Assembly (NCBI GenBank): GCA_016710325.1
Contig: JADJXK010000001.1
Span: 1,922,001 to 1,986,000 of the forward strand
DNA: 64,000 bases
Direction: 5' to 3'
Source: Candidatus Leptofilum proximum
GTDB taxonomy: Bacteria > Chloroflexota > Anaerolineae > Promineifilales > Promineifilaceae
The notes below the pieces were generated by a model. That model did no database searches. It was not told the DNA's origin and saw only the letters and a program-made list of their open reading frames with translations. Shown here in pieces: positions 33,997 through 42,349 of the stretch (within the stretch, counting starts at the first letter, position 1; the number at the start of each line of letters is the position of its first letter). The translations under genes were made by a program, and so were the position numbers.

Positions 33997-35667
33997 CTAA
34001 AGCGGTGGCGTGTGTTTATAAAACGCTATATTTGCTGGGGGCAGCGGCGTATTCCCCATAATCAGGTCGGCCGCTTTTTCGGCCAGCATTATCACCGGGG
34101 CATAAATGTTGCCATTGGGTATGCTGGGCATCGATGAGGCATCGACAACCCGTACACCTTCGACGCCATGCACCTTCATGGAATCCGGTGCAATGACCGC
34201 CATGTTGTCTGTGCCCATCTTGCAGGTGCAGGAAGGATGGTAAGCCGTTTCGCCATCGTGGCCCACCCATGCCAAAATCTCCTCATTGCTTTGCACGGTG
34301 GGGCCGGGAGAAATTTCCCCGCCGTCGAAAGGTGCAAAGGCCAACTGCCCCAAAATGTGGCGGGTACAGCGAATGGCCTCTACCCATTCGCGCCGGTCCT
34401 GGGTGGTGGAAAGGTAGTTAAGCCGGATGGCGGGGTGGTTGGTGGGATCGGCCGTTTTTATTTTCACCGATCCCTTGGCATCGGAATACATCGGCCCGAC
34501 ATGTACCTGGTAGCCGTGCCCGCTGCTGGGCGAGGTGCCGTCATAGCGAACGGCAACGGGCAAAAAGTGAAACATCAGGTTGGGGTACTGGACTTCATCG
34601 TTGCTGCGGATAAACCCGCCCGCTTCAAAATGGTTTGTTGCCGCCGGACCCTTTTTTGCCAGAAGCCACTGCAAGCCCACCCACGGCTTGTTGTACCATT
34701 GCATGGCGGGGTAAACCGAAATGGGCTGGGTGCAGGCGTGCTGCACATATACCTCCAGGTGATCTTGCAGATTTTCTCCTACCCCTGGTAAATCCTGAAC
34801 GATTGGAATGCCTAGAGCTTCCAGTTCGGCCGTATTTCCCACGCCAGAAAGCTGCAATAGCTGTGGCGAATTAAACGCGCCGCCACACAAGATCACCTCA
34901 CCTGCCAGCACCTTTTGCCTGCCGCGCCTCCCTTGCCGGATTTCCACGCCGGTGGCTCGTTTGCCATCAAACAGTATTTTGGTCACCAAGGTTCGCGTCA
35001 TTATCGTGAGGTTGGGTCGATGCAGCACCGGGTGCAGGTAAGCGCGGGCCGCACTCCAACGCCGCCCGCCGCGTATATTGCGGTCGAAGGCGGCAAACCC
35101 CTCTTGTTTGTAGCCGTTTACGTCGTTGGTAAGTTCGTAGCCTGCTTGCTGGACTGCCTCAAAAAAGGCCGCAAAGAGAGGATTTGTCGCCGGGCCGCGT
35201 TCCAGCACCAGCGGACCATCCGCGCCGCGAAACTCATCACCGCCCGTCAGGCAGCTTTCCAAACGTTTGAAGTAGGGCAGGCAGTGAGCATAATCCCAAT
35301 GGGCCATGCCCGGTTCGCGGCCCCATTTTGTGTAGTCCAGCGGATTACCCCGCTGGAAAATCATGCCGTTGATGCTGCTGGAGCCACCCAGCAGTTTGCC
35401 CCGTCCGTGAAAAATCCGCCGGTTGTGCATAAATGGCTCCGGTTCTGATTGATAGCACCAATCGTACCGGGGATTGCCGATGGGGATGGTGAGGGCCGCA
35501 GGCATGTGGATAAAAATATCCCACCAGGAATCGGAGCGACCGGCTTCTAAAACCAGCACTTCGTGGTTGGAGTTGGCGCTGAGGCGGTTGGCCAGCACAC
35601 ATCCAGCAGAGCCACCGCCCACAATGATCGTATCAAACCGTTTGGAGAAATTGTTTTTACCTGTCAC
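33997..35667 (-). CDS. GMC-family oxidoreductase, choline/alcohol dehydrogenase-like
   Basis: 556 aa, the length of the choline dehydrogenase/alcohol oxidase group. The FAD site DTIIVGGGSAGCVLANRLS starts near residue 12. The GMC signature 1 region reads GRGKLLGGSSSINGMIFQRG, signature 2 is GAFNSPQLLQLSGVG, and the C-terminal catalytic part contains HPSCTCKMG followed by VVDASSMPSIPNGN. It should oxidise a primary alcohol to an aldehyde; choline is possible but not proven. Betaine-aldehyde dehydrogenase is not adjacent. A second, more distant GMC enzyme is at 14856-16184. It is divergent from the DUF2007-like gene. Confidence 0.88.
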   Translation of the reverse strand: MTGKNNFSKRFDTIIVGGGSAGCVLANRLSANSNHEVLVLEAGRSDSWWDIFIHMPAALTIPIGNPRYDWCYQSEPEPFMHNRRIFHGRGKLLGGSSSINGMIFQRGNPLDYTKWGREPGMAHWDYAHCLPYFKRLESCLTGGDEFRGADGPLVLERGPATNPLFAAFFEAVQQAGYELTNDVNGYKQEGFAAFDRNIRGGRRWSAARAYLHPVLHRPNLTIMTRTLVTKILFDGKRATGVEIRQGRRGRQKVLAGEVILCGGAFNSPQLLQLSGVGNTAELEALGIPIVQDLPGVGENLQDHLEVYVQHACTQPISVYPAMQWYNKPWVGLQWLLAKKGPAATNHFEAGGFIRSNDEVQYPNLMFHFLPVAVRYDGTSPSSGHGYQVHVGPMYSDAKGSVKIKTADPTNHPAIRLNYLSTTQDRREWVEAIRCTRHILGQLAFAPFDGGEISPGPTVQSNEEILAWVGHDGETAYHPSCTCKMGTDNMAVIAPDSMKVHGVEGVRVVDASSMPSIPNGNIYAPVIMLAEKAADLIMGNTPLPPANIAFYKHTPPL

Positions 35668-35765
35668 TAAAAAATGTTCCCATGATTTCCAAGTTTATCC
35701 CTCCCCTTTGCAGTTTGGCCTGATGAGTGTATAGCGGCAAAAAATATTTTTCCAGTTGGACTTTG

Positions 35766-35795
35766 TTGACGGCCGTTCCTCCATCCATCTATACT
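35766..35795 (+). promoter_or_regulatory. Sigma-70-type promoter whose -35 overlaps the ACGGCCGT octamer
   Basis: TTGACG (35766-35771), 18-bp spacer, TATACT (35790-35795), about 40 bp upstream of the DUF2007-like gene. The octamer ACGGCCGT starts within the -35 hexamer at 35769. Confidence 0.5.
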
Positions 35796-35843
35796 GTTTT
35801 GACCTTACTAACCCTTTTGTTTGGCTAAACCTGGGGGTACAAA

Positions 35844-36197
35844 ATGGAAGAGACAACATGGGCCACCGTCCTGGAAACCAATGGAATTACCGTGGCAGAA
35901 ATGCTGGCACAACGCCTGGAAGCGGCCGAAATTCCGGCCCAGGCAGTGCAGGAAAGCGCCGGCAAGGCAATTGGCCTCAGCGGCGGGCCACTGGGCACTG
36001 CTTACGTGCGGGTGCCGGTGCAGTATCTGGAAGAAGCGCGTGAGCTGTTGGATGTGGACGACCCGGCCGACGCCGACGACATTGTTATTTGCCCCAGCTG
36101 CGAGAGCGAGCTTGAGCTTGATGATACAGAGTGGGAGCAGGGCTGGTTTGTCTGCCCGGTTTGTGAGACACACGTTTCCCTGGACGATCTTTTTTAG
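35844..36197 (+). CDS. DUF2007-like domain with C-terminal zinc ribbon
   Basis: 117 aa. The N-terminal part (TWATVLETNGITVAEMLAQRLEAAEI then GTAYVRVPVQYLEEARELL) fits the small DUF2007 fold, which resembles a PII-like signal domain. The C-terminus has two CxxC knuckles (ICPSCESEL and VCPVCETHV), a zinc ribbon. The function of such proteins is unknown; a regulatory role is only a guess. The stop overlaps the end of the convergent CopC gene by 4 bp. A promoter of -35/-10 type lies 50 bp upstream, and the ATG follows GGGGGT. Confidence 0.75.
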   Translation: MEETTWATVLETNGITVAEMLAQRLEAAEIPAQAVQESAGKAIGLSGGPLGTAYVRVPVQYLEEARELLDVDDPADADDIVICPSCESELELDDTEWEQGWFVCPVCETHVSLDDLF

Positions 36198-36688
36198 CTT
36201 TTTGAGGTGCGTTTGGGGACGGCCGTAGGACGCCAGCGGCGCAGCACGTAAACCGTTATGCCTACACCGCACAGCAAAAAGCCAAGCTGTGCCCAAATGC
36301 TCTGGTGCCAGGGCACGGCCGTTTGCAGCGGTGTGCTGTTGATTCCCAGGCTGTAGCTGCCGCTGATGGGATGGCCATCGACGCTGGTGACCGTCCACTG
36401 TACCGTGTACACGCCGTCGGCCAGGGGCGGAACGGCCGTTACCAACATGTTGGCATTGGCCGGATCAATCGTGGGGGTGAGATCGGCCGCCGCCACGAAG
36501 TTTTGCAGCAGCTCGATGCGGCTGTCTGCCGCCACCGGCTCGCTGAACTCCAGCCGGATCTCCGTCAGCGCCTGGACCGAGCTGCCAGGCGCCGGGCTGG
36601 CCGAAACCAGTTCGGCATGAGCCACAACACGCGGCGCAAAAACGGCCGCCATGCCCCACAGCAGCAAAATCACCCAGAACCGCTTCAT
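36194..36688 (-). CDS. CopC-domain protein with C-terminal membrane anchor
   Basis: 164 aa. A signal peptide (MKRFWVILLLWGMAAVFAPRVVA) is followed directly by HAELVSASPAPGSSVQ, the N-terminal His and consensus of CopC copper-binding domains. The domain ends with the VDGHPISGSYSLGI motif that carries another His ligand. A final helix (IWAQLGFLLCGVGITVYVL) anchors it. It probably binds copper outside the membrane. The ATG overlaps the stop of the upstream thioredoxin-like gene in the ATGA arrangement, so the two are translationally coupled. A CopD partner is not present in the window. Confidence 0.82.
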   Translation of the reverse strand: MKRFWVILLLWGMAAVFAPRVVAHAELVSASPAPGSSVQALTEIRLEFSEPVAADSRIELLQNFVAAADLTPTIDPANANMLVTAVPPLADGVYTVQWTVTSVDGHPISGSYSLGINSTPLQTAVPWHQSIWAQLGFLLCGVGITVYVLRRWRPTAVPKRTSKS

Positions 36689-37533
36689 GGCAGTACCTCA
36701 TCGAGCGCCTGGGCCAGCTCGCGCGGCGAAACCGGTCCACCCAGCGACGCCGTCACCCGGCCCTCCTCATCCAGCACAAAGACGTAAGGCTCCGTTTGCA
36801 GCCCCCATTCTGCCATCGCCGGCACGTAGGTTAATGTCTGGAAATCTTCATACACCTCGATGTGTATAAAGTTGGCCGCGTCGCCCACTGCGTTGCGCAC
36901 GGTGGCCACGCTGTTGAGCACCGGGGCGCACCAGCGTGTCTCGCACAGGCCAGGGGTGATGAAGCCGACCACGGTAGGCTTGTTGTTGGCCACGGCCTCG
37001 GCCACGGTAAGCTGGTAAAACGCCGGGTCGGGGTCGTTGCCAGAGCTGAGCCTGTTGATGTCTGGCTCGGTGGCCAGGGTGCGGTTCTGGCTCAGCGGCG
37101 CCAGGTCGCCTACATCAACCGCCTCACCTTCTTCTTTTGCCTCGACGGCAAACTGGCTGGTGACGGTACGGCCGTCCGCCAGCACCACCTCGGCCGTTAT
37201 CCCCCAAAAACCGGGGGTGGGCAGATGGGGATACGCCACCCAGTACGGCACTTCGTAGTCGCTGTAATTTTCTGCCGGACCCTGCCACACCGGTTCGGCG
37301 CTTTCTTCACCTGCGGGCACCACGCTCAATGAAACACTTTGGGCATCGGCGACGGGATCAGGTCCATCAAACAGGCCGAAGACGATGCGGGGATGGCCAA
37401 CAGCCGTATCGGTGTTCATGCGCGTAATTTGAATGGGTGAGACGGCGTTGGGGATGGGGGTGGGGACGGCCGTTGCGCCACAGGCCGCCAGCCAAACGAT
37501 CAACACCAATAGCAAAAATCGGGCAGGTTTCAT
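36685..37533 (-). CDS. Thioredoxin-fold lipoprotein
   Basis: 282 aa. The lipobox LAAC near residue 18 marks a lipoprotein. The first half is a beta-rich domain (HPRIVFGLFDGPDPVADAQ), the second a thioredoxin-like fold with KPTVVGFITPGLCETRWCAPVL. The usual CxxC is replaced by C-ETRW-C, a four-residue gap, which resembles SCO/TlpA-related proteins but is not the canonical redox pair. The end reads TEPYVFVLDEEGRVTASLGG. With the coupled CopC gene it may work in copper delivery or extracytoplasmic thiol handling. The start at 37533 is chosen because the signal peptide begins there. Confidence 0.75.
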   Translation of the reverse strand: MKPARFLLLVLIVWLAACGATAVPTPIPNAVSPIQITRMNTDTAVGHPRIVFGLFDGPDPVADAQSVSLSVVPAGEESAEPVWQGPAENYSDYEVPYWVAYPHLPTPGFWGITAEVVLADGRTVTSQFAVEAKEEGEAVDVGDLAPLSQNRTLATEPDINRLSSGNDPDPAFYQLTVAEAVANNKPTVVGFITPGLCETRWCAPVLNSVATVRNAVGDAANFIHIEVYEDFQTLTYVPAMAEWGLQTEPYVFVLDEEGRVTASLGGPVSPRELAQALDEVLP

Positions 37534-37576
37534 GGGTGCAACTTTAGCAAAGCCAGCAAGACCGGACAAGAAAGTA

Positions 37577-37631
37577 TTGACACCTCTTATTATTTTGGAT
37601 ACTATTTGACCGATAACGTAAAATTGGTCAA
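37577..37631 (+). promoter_or_regulatory. Sigma-70 promoter and inverted-repeat operator of the TetR operon
   Basis: TTGACA (37577-37582), 17-bp spacer, TACTAT (37600-37605). Just after the -10 lie TTGACC (37606-37611) and its complement GGTCAA (37626-37631), a likely operator over the transcription start. Autorepression by the TetR protein is inferred. Confidence 0.7.
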
Positions 37632-37651
37632 TTAGTCAAAGGTTGGTGCAA

Positions 37652-38374
37652 ATGACAAAATCTGACAATGACGAACGAGAGCAGCGCATCTTGGATGTGG
37701 CCGCCGACTTGATGGTTCACTACGGCTATGACAAAACCACTGTTAGCGATATTGCCCGTGAAGCGGGCATCAGCAAGGGGGCGGTTTACCTGCATTTCGA
37801 CAGCAAAGAAGCGCTGTTTGAAGCGCTTATCATCCGCGAGCTGCAAACCTACACGGCAATCTGGCTGGACCGCCTGGAAGCAGATGAAGCCGGGGGCACG
37901 ATGGCCGGGCTGTACAAAAACAGCCTGTACGCCATGAACAGCAGACCGTTCATGATGGCCTTGTTCCGGCGGGATGCCCGGGTGTTGGGCAACTATTTGC
38001 GCAAACCGGGCAATCTATTCCACAGATTTCGCCAGCAGCAAGCGGAATCTGAACGCTACGTTTTTGTAAAGCTGATGCAAGAAGCTGGCGCCATACGGCA
38101 GGACTTAGATGCCAGAGTGATTGCCCATGTCATGGATATTTTGGCTTACGGACTGGTGGGCATGGAAGATGTCCTGCCCCAGGGTGATATTCCACCACTG
38201 GCGGATGTCATTGAGGGCATTGCCGCCATCATGGACCGGGCGCTCACTCCAGAGGGCGGGGGAAATTCAGAAGCGGGCAAAGCCATCGTGCGCCAGATTG
38301 TCGAACAAGGGCGGCAGCGGCTCGACAACATGTCGTTGGTCAATTATCAAGAATTGACCCACAGTCAGGAGTGA
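37652..38374 (+). CDS. TetR-family transcriptional regulator
   Basis: 240 aa. The N-terminal TetR helix-turn-helix is plain: EQRILDVAADLMVHYGYDKTTV followed by SDIAREAGISKGAVYLHFDSKEALF. The C-terminal ligand domain is all-helical and longer than average. The gene is the first of a four-gene run (TetR, ATPase, two permeases) with 7 bp to the next gene. The promoter with an inverted repeat upstream suggests autorepression, with an exported drug or lipid as the inducer. The ATG at 37652 is used; TTG and GTG codons just upstream are less likely. Confidence 0.88.
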   Translation: MTKSDNDEREQRILDVAADLMVHYGYDKTTVSDIAREAGISKGAVYLHFDSKEALFEALIIRELQTYTAIWLDRLEADEAGGTMAGLYKNSLYAMNSRPFMMALFRRDARVLGNYLRKPGNLFHRFRQQQAESERYVFVKLMQEAGAIRQDLDARVIAHVMDILAYGLVGMEDVLPQGDIPPLADVIEGIAAIMDRALTPEGGGNSEAGKAIVRQIVEQGRQRLDNMSLVNYQELTHSQE

Positions 38375-38381
38375 AATCAGG

Positions 38382-39245
38382 ATGATCACTGTACAAAATT
38401 TAACTTATACTTACCCTGGGGCCAGCGCTGAAACGCTGCATGGCTTGAACTTTACGATTGCCGAGGGCGAAATCTTCGGTTTTTTGGGGCCATCGGGGGC
38501 AGGTAAATCGACCACGCAAAACATTCTTATCGGCCTGCTGAAGCAGTTTGGCGGCACCGTCCAGGTATTGGGCCGGGACATTGGCAGCTGGGGCCACGAC
38601 CTGTATGAGCACATCGGCGTCTCTTTTGAGCTGCCCAACCACTACCTCAAGCTGACGGCGCGGGAAAACCTCAACCACTTTGCCTCGTTGTACAGCGGCG
38701 CCACGCTGGATCCCATGGAAGTGCTCGGCTGGGTCGATTTGCAGGAAGATGCGGATAAAAAGGTGGCCAATTTTAGCAAGGGCATGAAGGTGCGCCTGAA
38801 CGTGGCGCGCAGCCTGGTCCACCAACCCAGGCTGCTGTTCCTGGATGAACCCACGGCCGGTCTGGACCCGGTGAATGCCCGCAAAGTCAAGGACCTGATC
38901 CTGCGGCTGCGGCAGCAGGGCACCACAGTGTTTGTGACCACGCACAACATGAGCGTGGCCGACGAGCTGTGTGACCGGGTGGCGTTTATCACCGCCGGCA
39001 GCATCAATGTAATCGATGCCCCGGCGGCGCTGAAGCAGCAGTACGGCAAGCGGGACGTGCTGGTAGCCTACCGCAACGGCTCCGAAATGATAGAGGAGCA
39101 GACGTTTGCCCTGGATGGTCTGGGTCATGACCCATCGTTTATCCAGCTTTTACAGACAGCTCAACGCCTGGAAACCATCCACACGCAGGAGACGACGCTG
39201 GAGAACATCTTTATCCAGGTGACAGGACAGGAGTTAAACACATGA
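38382..39245 (+). CDS. ABC transporter ATP-binding protein (drug-efflux type)
   Basis: 287 aa. Walker A is GPSGAGKST near residue 36, the signature is NFSKGMKVRLNVARSLV, Walker B is LLFLDEPTAGLDPVNA and the switch His is in VTTHNMSVADEL. The order and length match the daunorubicin/fluoroquinolone type of ABC-2 exporter. It ends 4 bp past the start of the permease gene (ATGAG overlap), so the two are coupled. With the two permeases it should form an exporter that the upstream TetR gene controls. The substrate is unknown. Confidence 0.92.
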   Translation: MITVQNLTYTYPGASAETLHGLNFTIAEGEIFGFLGPSGAGKSTTQNILIGLLKQFGGTVQVLGRDIGSWGHDLYEHIGVSFELPNHYLKLTARENLNHFASLYSGATLDPMEVLGWVDLQEDADKKVANFSKGMKVRLNVARSLVHQPRLLFLDEPTAGLDPVNARKVKDLILRLRQQGTTVFVTTHNMSVADELCDRVAFITAGSINVIDAPAALKQQYGKRDVLVAYRNGSEMIEEQTFALDGLGHDPSFIQLLQTAQRLETIHTQETTLENIFIQVTGQELNT

Positions 39246-39967
39246 GCCGTTTCCTCTCAACCATGAAGACAGATATGGTGGTGCAGGTGCGCACCAACCT
39301 GTATACGATTGGCATTGGCGCGGGAGTGCTGGTAGCGGTGGCGCTGTCGCAGCTGGCCAGCCCGGATCAGCTGGTGTTGCTGGTGCCTACGCTGATGCTG
39401 CTGGTGGTCGGCGGCTCCACGCTGCTGTACGTGTCGGCGATGATTATTTTTGAGAAGGATGAGGGCACGCTGTGGGCCATGATCGTGTCGCCGGTACGGC
39501 CGTATGAATACCTCTGGTCCAAAATCATTACCCTCACTGGTTTGGCGACGCTGGAATCCGTGGTGATGATTGGCGGGGCCATGCTGATCATGCGCTTTTC
39601 TGGCGGGCTGGCGCTGCCCAACCTGCCGCTGCTGCTGTTGGGCATTGTGGCCATCGGCATCCTTTACACCTTGATTGGCATCATTCTGGTGGTGCGTTAC
39701 AGGTCCATTACCGACTACCTTATCCCGATGGCCGGGGTGGCGGTAGTGCTGCAGCTGCCGTTTTTATACTTTCTGGGCTGGGTGGAACATTGGGCCTTCT
39801 TGTTGGTGCCCACCAGCGCCCCGACGATGTTGATGGTAGGGGCATACCGTCCGTTGGCTGGCTGGGAGTGGGCATATGGGGTGGGAGGAACGGCCGTTCT
39901 CCTCATTGGCCTCACGCTCTGGGCGTATCGTGCGTTTCAGACGCACGTGATTCAAAAGGTAGGGTAA
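39242..39967 (+). CDS. ABC-2-type permease, first subunit
   Basis: 241 aa with six predicted membrane helices. The loop FEKDEGTLWAMIVSPVRPYEYLWSK between helices 2 and 3 is the typical ABC-2 coupling region (EKxxGTL-x-x-L-x-x-x-P-V). It starts by overlapping the ATPase gene and ends 4 bp before the second permease. Two permeases of about 240-250 aa with one ATPase is the layout of the fluoroquinolone-exporter type in Actinobacteria and Chloroflexota. Localisation is the cytoplasmic membrane. Confidence 0.85.
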   Translation: MSRFLSTMKTDMVVQVRTNLYTIGIGAGVLVAVALSQLASPDQLVLLVPTLMLLVVGGSTLLYVSAMIIFEKDEGTLWAMIVSPVRPYEYLWSKIITLTGLATLESVVMIGGAMLIMRFSGGLALPNLPLLLLGIVAIGILYTLIGIILVVRYRSITDYLIPMAGVAVVLQLPFLYFLGWVEHWAFLLVPTSAPTMLMVGAYRPLAGWEWAYGVGGTAVLLIGLTLWAYRAFQTHVIQKVG

Positions 39968-39971
39968 GCAC

Positions 39972-40733
39972 ATGCTTATGACACAACTGGTCACTCGGCT
40001 GGGGCGCAACGATGCCAAACTTATCGGGCGCGACAGCTTCTTGATTTTTATGTTTTTGTTTGCCGCTATCATTGCTGTGGTTTTGTGGCTGGGAATGCCC
40101 GCCCTGAACAGCTACCTGGCTGAAACCGGCGTGATGCCCGGCGAGACGATAACTATCAGCCTGGCAGATGTGTATCCGATGCTGGTGGCTTTCATGGCGC
40201 TGTACACCGGTGCGCTGCTGGTGGGTACCGTGTTTGGTTTTGTCTTGCTGGATGAGAAGGATCAGCACACGCTGCGCGCCATGTTGGTGACGCCCGTGTC
40301 ACTCAGCAAGTTTATGGCGTACCGGGTGGGGCTTTCGGCCGTTTTTGCCTTTGCCATCGTGCTGGGCATGGTGTACATCATCAACCAGGCGCTCCTGCCG
40401 CTGTGGCAGATGATTCTCTTTGCCGCTGCCGGGGCCCTGGCAGCGCCTATTGTGACTCTCTTTTTTGCCGTCATGGCGGAAAACAAGGTGCAGGGTTTTG
40501 CCTATTCCAAATTTGGCGGAATTTCCGGCTGGTTTATCCTGATTGGCTGGTTTATCCCCCAGCCGTGGCAGTGGCTTTGTGGCATCTTTCCGCCGTTTTG
40601 GGTGGCTAAGGCATACTGGCTGGCTCTGGACGGCAGCCCCTGGTGGTGGCTGGTTCTGGCTGCGGGCGTTATTCTGGAGATAGGCTTGATTGCCTGGTTT
40701 ATCCGGCGTTTTAACCGGGTGGCGTATCGGTAA
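39972..40733 (+). CDS. ABC-2-type permease, second subunit
   Basis: 253 aa, six predicted helices. The coupling loop reads LLDEKDQHTLRAMLVTPVSLSKFMAY, matching that of the first permease (EKD...TLRAMLVTPV). It is last in the TetR-ABC operon. A strong AGTGAAAA-word hairpin follows immediately and is the likely end of the transcript, shared with the convergent membrane protein gene. The pair is probably a heterodimer in the membrane with two copies of the ATPase. Confidence 0.85.
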   Translation: MLMTQLVTRLGRNDAKLIGRDSFLIFMFLFAAIIAVVLWLGMPALNSYLAETGVMPGETITISLADVYPMLVAFMALYTGALLVGTVFGFVLLDEKDQHTLRAMLVTPVSLSKFMAYRVGLSAVFAFAIVLGMVYIINQALLPLWQMILFAAAGALAAPIVTLFFAVMAENKVQGFAYSKFGGISGWFILIGWFIPQPWQWLCGIFPPFWVAKAYWLALDGSPWWWLVLAAGVILEIGLIAWFIRRFNRVAYR

Positions 40734-40735
40734 CA

Positions 40736-40818
40736 AAGAAGTGAATTGAAGTGAAAAGTGAAAAGTGATAAGTTTAGGCCACTTTTCACTTTTCACTTTT
40801 TACTTTTCACTATTCACT
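40736..40818. repeat. Spacer hairpin element, AGTGAAAA word family
   Basis: GAAGTGAATTGAAGTGAAAAGT with more copies on the left, and ACTTTTCACTTTTCACTTT with TTCACTATTCACT on the right. It lies between convergent genes and can form a very long hairpin, so it may act as a two-way terminator. Confidence 0.75.
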
Positions 40819-40828
40819 CTCTCCCCCG

Positions 40829-41896
40829 TTACTCCATCGCCTTCTGCAAGGGATCGGCGCCAATTTGCTGCACCAGGAAGTGGGCAATGGTGGCTTTTTG
40901 GTTGGCGGTATTGGCAGCCGGGTCTGGTTTGGCGGCTTCTTTGACGTAGTCAACCACTTTTGGTGAATCGGCCACTTTTTCGGCCAGGGCGACCAGTTCT
41001 TCCAGCGTGTATTTTTCCACCAGCTGCCAGATGAGCTTGTCGCCGTTGGCCGGCTGGCCCATAGGCATGGCTTCAGGGCTTAGCAGCTGCATCGCTTGGG
41101 TGAGCAGCAGTTCCACGTAGGCCTGGCCGCCATTTTCCAGGATCATGAGGGCGATGCTGGATTTGGCGAAGTTTTCCGGTGCTTTGGGGTCAAGCAGCTT
41201 TTCCAGATCGGCTTTGCGCTGTTCTTCCTGCTCGCGGGTAAGAGTGGCGCGGGAGGTGATCGTGTACCAGGCAATGTCGTACAACTCGGCCATGGAAGGG
41301 TAATATTCGAGCAGGCGGGTAACGGCCGTACGCCGCTTGTTCATCAACTCCAGGTCAATTTGGGTACGGGCCAGGTTTTGGAACTGGTCATACAGCCAGC
41401 CCAGGTTTAGCGCCACCTCTCCCTCATCACCGTCGTCGCCAATGCGCTTGGCCAGCACAAACCGGGTACGAATAATCGCCTGGAAGCCCACACCCACGCT
41501 GAGAATTTGCAGGGTGGGATTCATCGCCGTCATGGTCACGCGCACCACAATCAGCGCAATCCAAGCAGCAACCACGTTGACCCCAATCAAAATCCAGGCC
41601 CAACGGGTGCGCAGCGCCTCGCGTGGGTAGGTTTGAAAGGTAGAAACCAGTTCGGCAATGGCAACGGTGGCCCCCAGCAAACCGACCAACACATAAGGCG
41701 CCAGGCGGGCGGTAAAGCCGTATACATTCTCTTGTAGGGGGGCAACCCAGGTGGGTGTTGTCTCGGTTATGGGGAAAACAATGATGGTAATGAGAATGGC
41801 TAAAAACAGGACAAAAATAAAGATCGCCGTTTTCATACCCCGCGTAAAGTGGGTACGGCGACCAAACATCATCTCTTCAGGTGGGGTGGCAGCCAT
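40829..41896 (-). CDS. Membrane protein with soluble helical C-terminus, unknown
   Basis: 355 aa. Four hydrophobic helices in the first 145 residues (near 22-42, 58-80, 97-115 and 122-140) are followed by about 210 mostly helical soluble residues. Points of interest are LNLGWLYDQFQNLARTQIDLELMNKRRTAVTRLL and a tail WQLVEKYTLEELVALAEKVADS. I do not recognise the family. The winged-helix gene upstream ends 34 bp before its start on the same strand, so the two probably form a unit. The ATG at 41896 is preferred to a TTG two codons earlier. The role is unknown; signalling at the membrane is one possibility. Confidence 0.65.
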   Translation of the reverse strand: MAATPPEEMMFGRRTHFTRGMKTAIFIFVLFLAILITIIVFPITETTPTWVAPLQENVYGFTARLAPYVLVGLLGATVAIAELVSTFQTYPREALRTRWAWILIGVNVVAAWIALIVVRVTMTAMNPTLQILSVGVGFQAIIRTRFVLAKRIGDDGDEGEVALNLGWLYDQFQNLARTQIDLELMNKRRTAVTRLLEYYPSMAELYDIAWYTITSRATLTREQEEQRKADLEKLLDPKAPENFAKSSIALMILENGGQAYVELLLTQAMQLLSPEAMPMGQPANGDKLIWQLVEKYTLEELVALAEKVADSPKVVDYVKEAAKPDPAANTANQKATIAHFLVQQIGADPLQKAME

Positions 41897-41930
41897 GAGC
41901 AAAACCCGGTGAGGATAAGAGTGGGTAAGA

Positions 41931-42176
41931 TTAGGTCAGGCTGCCGTTCAGGTAGAGGCGCGCCTGGCTGGTGATGGCGACCACCATGCCATCCGGGCTG
42001 TTGGTGTCGTCGCGCAAACGGACAAATCCGGCGGTGGAGAGTTCGCGCAGCACCGACAGCGTCTTGCCTGGCAAGGTCCACGTTTCCGCAGCGACCTCAC
42101 TGGGGCTCATCGCGCCTCGTTTGGCGAGTGTTACCAATACTTTGCGCTCTTCTTCTTCTAGTTCAAACCGTTTCAT
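41931..42176 (-). CDS. Small winged-helix DNA-binding protein
   Basis: 81 aa, just large enough for a MarR/ArsR-like winged helix: EEERKVLVTLAKRGAMSPSEVAAETW (helix 1-2), TLPGKTLSVLRELSTAGFVRLRD (recognition helix and wing). There is no dimerisation helix or ligand domain, so it may need a partner. It is upstream of the unknown membrane protein on the same strand with a 34-bp gap. The start MKRFELEEEERK at 42176 is chosen because the upstream extension is spacer. It may regulate its own unit. Confidence 0.7.
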   Translation of the reverse strand: MKRFELEEEERKVLVTLAKRGAMSPSEVAAETWTLPGKTLSVLRELSTAGFVRLRDDTNSPDGMVVAITSQARLYLNGSLT

Positions 42177-42349
42177 TTTATTGCTCCTACAAGCTGATGG
42201 CCCCATTATAACATAAACTCTGGCGCTTTTTCTCTGCCTGCTGTAGAAATTTTAAGCTTGCCGGTTTTCCCCTGGCCAGTGATGGCCCCTGCTGGGCACT
42301 TCCGCCTGACAGTACGAAAAGCAACGGCCGTTTGTTATACTTACACCCC

